Shown here: one piece after another, positions 63,548-64,000 of the stretch
Numbering within the stretch: position 1 is the first letter of the stretch
How the letters are laid out: the number at the start of each line of letters is the position of its first letter
NCBI RefSeq assembly: GCF_036013975.1
Contig: NZ_CP107904.1
Coordinates: forward strand, 620,001 to 684,000
DNA: 64,000 nt
Direction: 5' to 3'
From: Kitasatospora sp. NBC_00458
GTDB lineage: Bacteria > Actinomycetota > Actinomycetes > Streptomycetales > Streptomycetaceae
Program-made: the position numbers and the translations under genes
Notes under the pieces: generated by a model
What the model was told of the DNA's origin: nothing
What the model saw: only the letters and a program-made list of their open reading frames with translations
Database searches by the model: none

Positions 63548-63693
63548 GTTCCCTTATCGGAGCCATGGAGTCAAGTTCGCCGACCCGACCCCATCCGGGC
63601 TCCGATCAGCGATTTCTCCGAATCGGGCGTGCCCATGCCCGGATTTTCCGGACAGGGCGTCTCAATCGGGACGTTCAAGCCCCGTTCACGGGC

Positions 63694-64000
63694 TCACCTC
63701 GGCACGGGAGCACCCTGCACGGACGCCGGCGGACCGCCCGCCGGGGCGCCGGCCCCGGCCTCCACCCGGCTCTCCGGGCGGCTCTCCGCCCGTGCGACGA
63801 TCTCCGTCCCCGGGGAGGAGTCCCCGAAGGAGCGCAGCAGGGCGTACGGCACCCGTCCGTCGAGGACCCGCACCACGCCCACACCCGCGCGCAGCGCGTC
63901 GAGACAGGCCTCCATCTTGGGCACCATCCCGCCGGTCAGCCCCGGCAGCAGGTCCTCCAGTTCGCCCGCGGTGAGCCGCGGGACCACCTCGGTGTCCGTG
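63694..64000 (-). CDS. argB: Acetylglutamate kinase, C-terminal part
   Basis: 102 codons at the 3' end of the gene; the 5' part is beyond the right edge. The sequence I recognise is L-T-A-G-E-L-E-D-L-L-P-G-L-T-G-G-M-V-P-K-M-E-A-C followed by V-L-D-G-R-V-P-Y-A-L-L, which is the conserved end of ArgB. It phosphorylates N-acetylglutamate on the way to ornithine. The family normally stops soon after G-T-x-V; here a disordered Glu/Arg/Ala/Pro tail of about 33 residues follows. Placement directly upstream of the ornithine hydroxylase suggests a dedicated ornithine supply for the siderophore. More arginine-pathway genes may lie to the right. Confidence 0.85.
   Translation of the reverse strand, partial: TDTEVVPRLTAGELEDLLPGLTGGMVPKMEACLDALRAGVGVVRVLDGRVPYALLRSFGDSSPGTEIVARAESRPESRVEAGAGAPAGGPPASVQGAPVPR

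Noticed and set aside
63513..63974. + strand ORF over the right end
   Set aside because: It is antisense to the ArgB C-terminus and crosses the iron box; Arg/Pro/Ser-rich with no motif.

Overview
The window looks like chromosomal DNA from a streptomycete (Streptomyces, Kitasatospora or a close relative). Supporting signs are very high GC with G/C at nearly every third codon position, frequent GTG starts, 4-base ATGA/GTGA overlaps between genes, DmdR/IdeR-type iron boxes, and actinobacterial families such as DUF4232 lipoprotein, amphi-Trp protein and XRE-TPR regulators. No tRNA, rRNA, CRISPR array or integrase was seen.

Layout. (1) 1-18.8 kb is mixed accessory and housekeeping DNA: the start of a secreted hydrolase, a LysR/EamA divergent pair, small secreted proteins, a lipoprotein, a GNAT, an M16-type peptidase, a large catalase-like/LodA-like fusion with its LodB-like partner, a lipid kinase, an MFS exporter and a dimethylargininase-like enzyme. 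(2) 18.9-24.8 kb (+) is an iron-box-preceded operon for 2,3-dihydroxybenzoate (DHB): dhbA, dhbC, dhbE, an isochorismatase without carrier domain, a siderophore-import ATPase and an ArgA-like acetyltransferase. (3) 24.8-31.0 kb is an island of lower GC with two XRE regulators, an oxidoreductase/aminotransferase/Nudix cassette, a CYTH protein and two tiny Cys-containing proteins. It is bracketed by two almost identical terminator hairpins. (4) 31.1-64.0 kb (-) is the rest of the siderophore locus: two FecCD permeases, a siderophore-interacting reductase, an ABC exporter pair, MbtH, two giant NRPSs, a substrate-binding lipoprotein, a free-standing aryl carrier protein, an ornithine N-hydroxylase and the 3' end of an acetylglutamate kinase.

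How the siderophore genes fit together. DhbC/B/A make DHB; DhbE activates it and loads the separate aryl carrier protein; NRPS-1 (C-A-T-E-C-A-T-C-A-T-E) and NRPS-2 (C-A-T-C-A-T-C-A-T) extend it. From the specificity-pocket residues I read Ser - X - Ser - Y - N5-hydroxyornithine - N5-hydroxyornithine, with both Ser modules carrying an epimerase. X and Y have acidic pockets typical of basic residues. One catechol plus two hydroxamates would give a hexadentate mixed-ligand siderophore of the qinichelin type. The pathway appears to bring part of its own ornithine supply (argB, ArgA-like). Import would use the lipoprotein, two permeases and ATPase; iron release the SIP reductase; export the ABC pair. 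Three iron boxes (about 19.0, 34.2 and 63.5 kb) point to repression by DmdR/IdeR when iron is plentiful.

The most unusual things seen are the catalase-like/LodA fusion, a condensation domain in NRPS-2 that lacks its catalytic His, a missing epimerase and a missing thioesterase in NRPS-2, and the hairpin-bracketed island that splits the siderophore locus.
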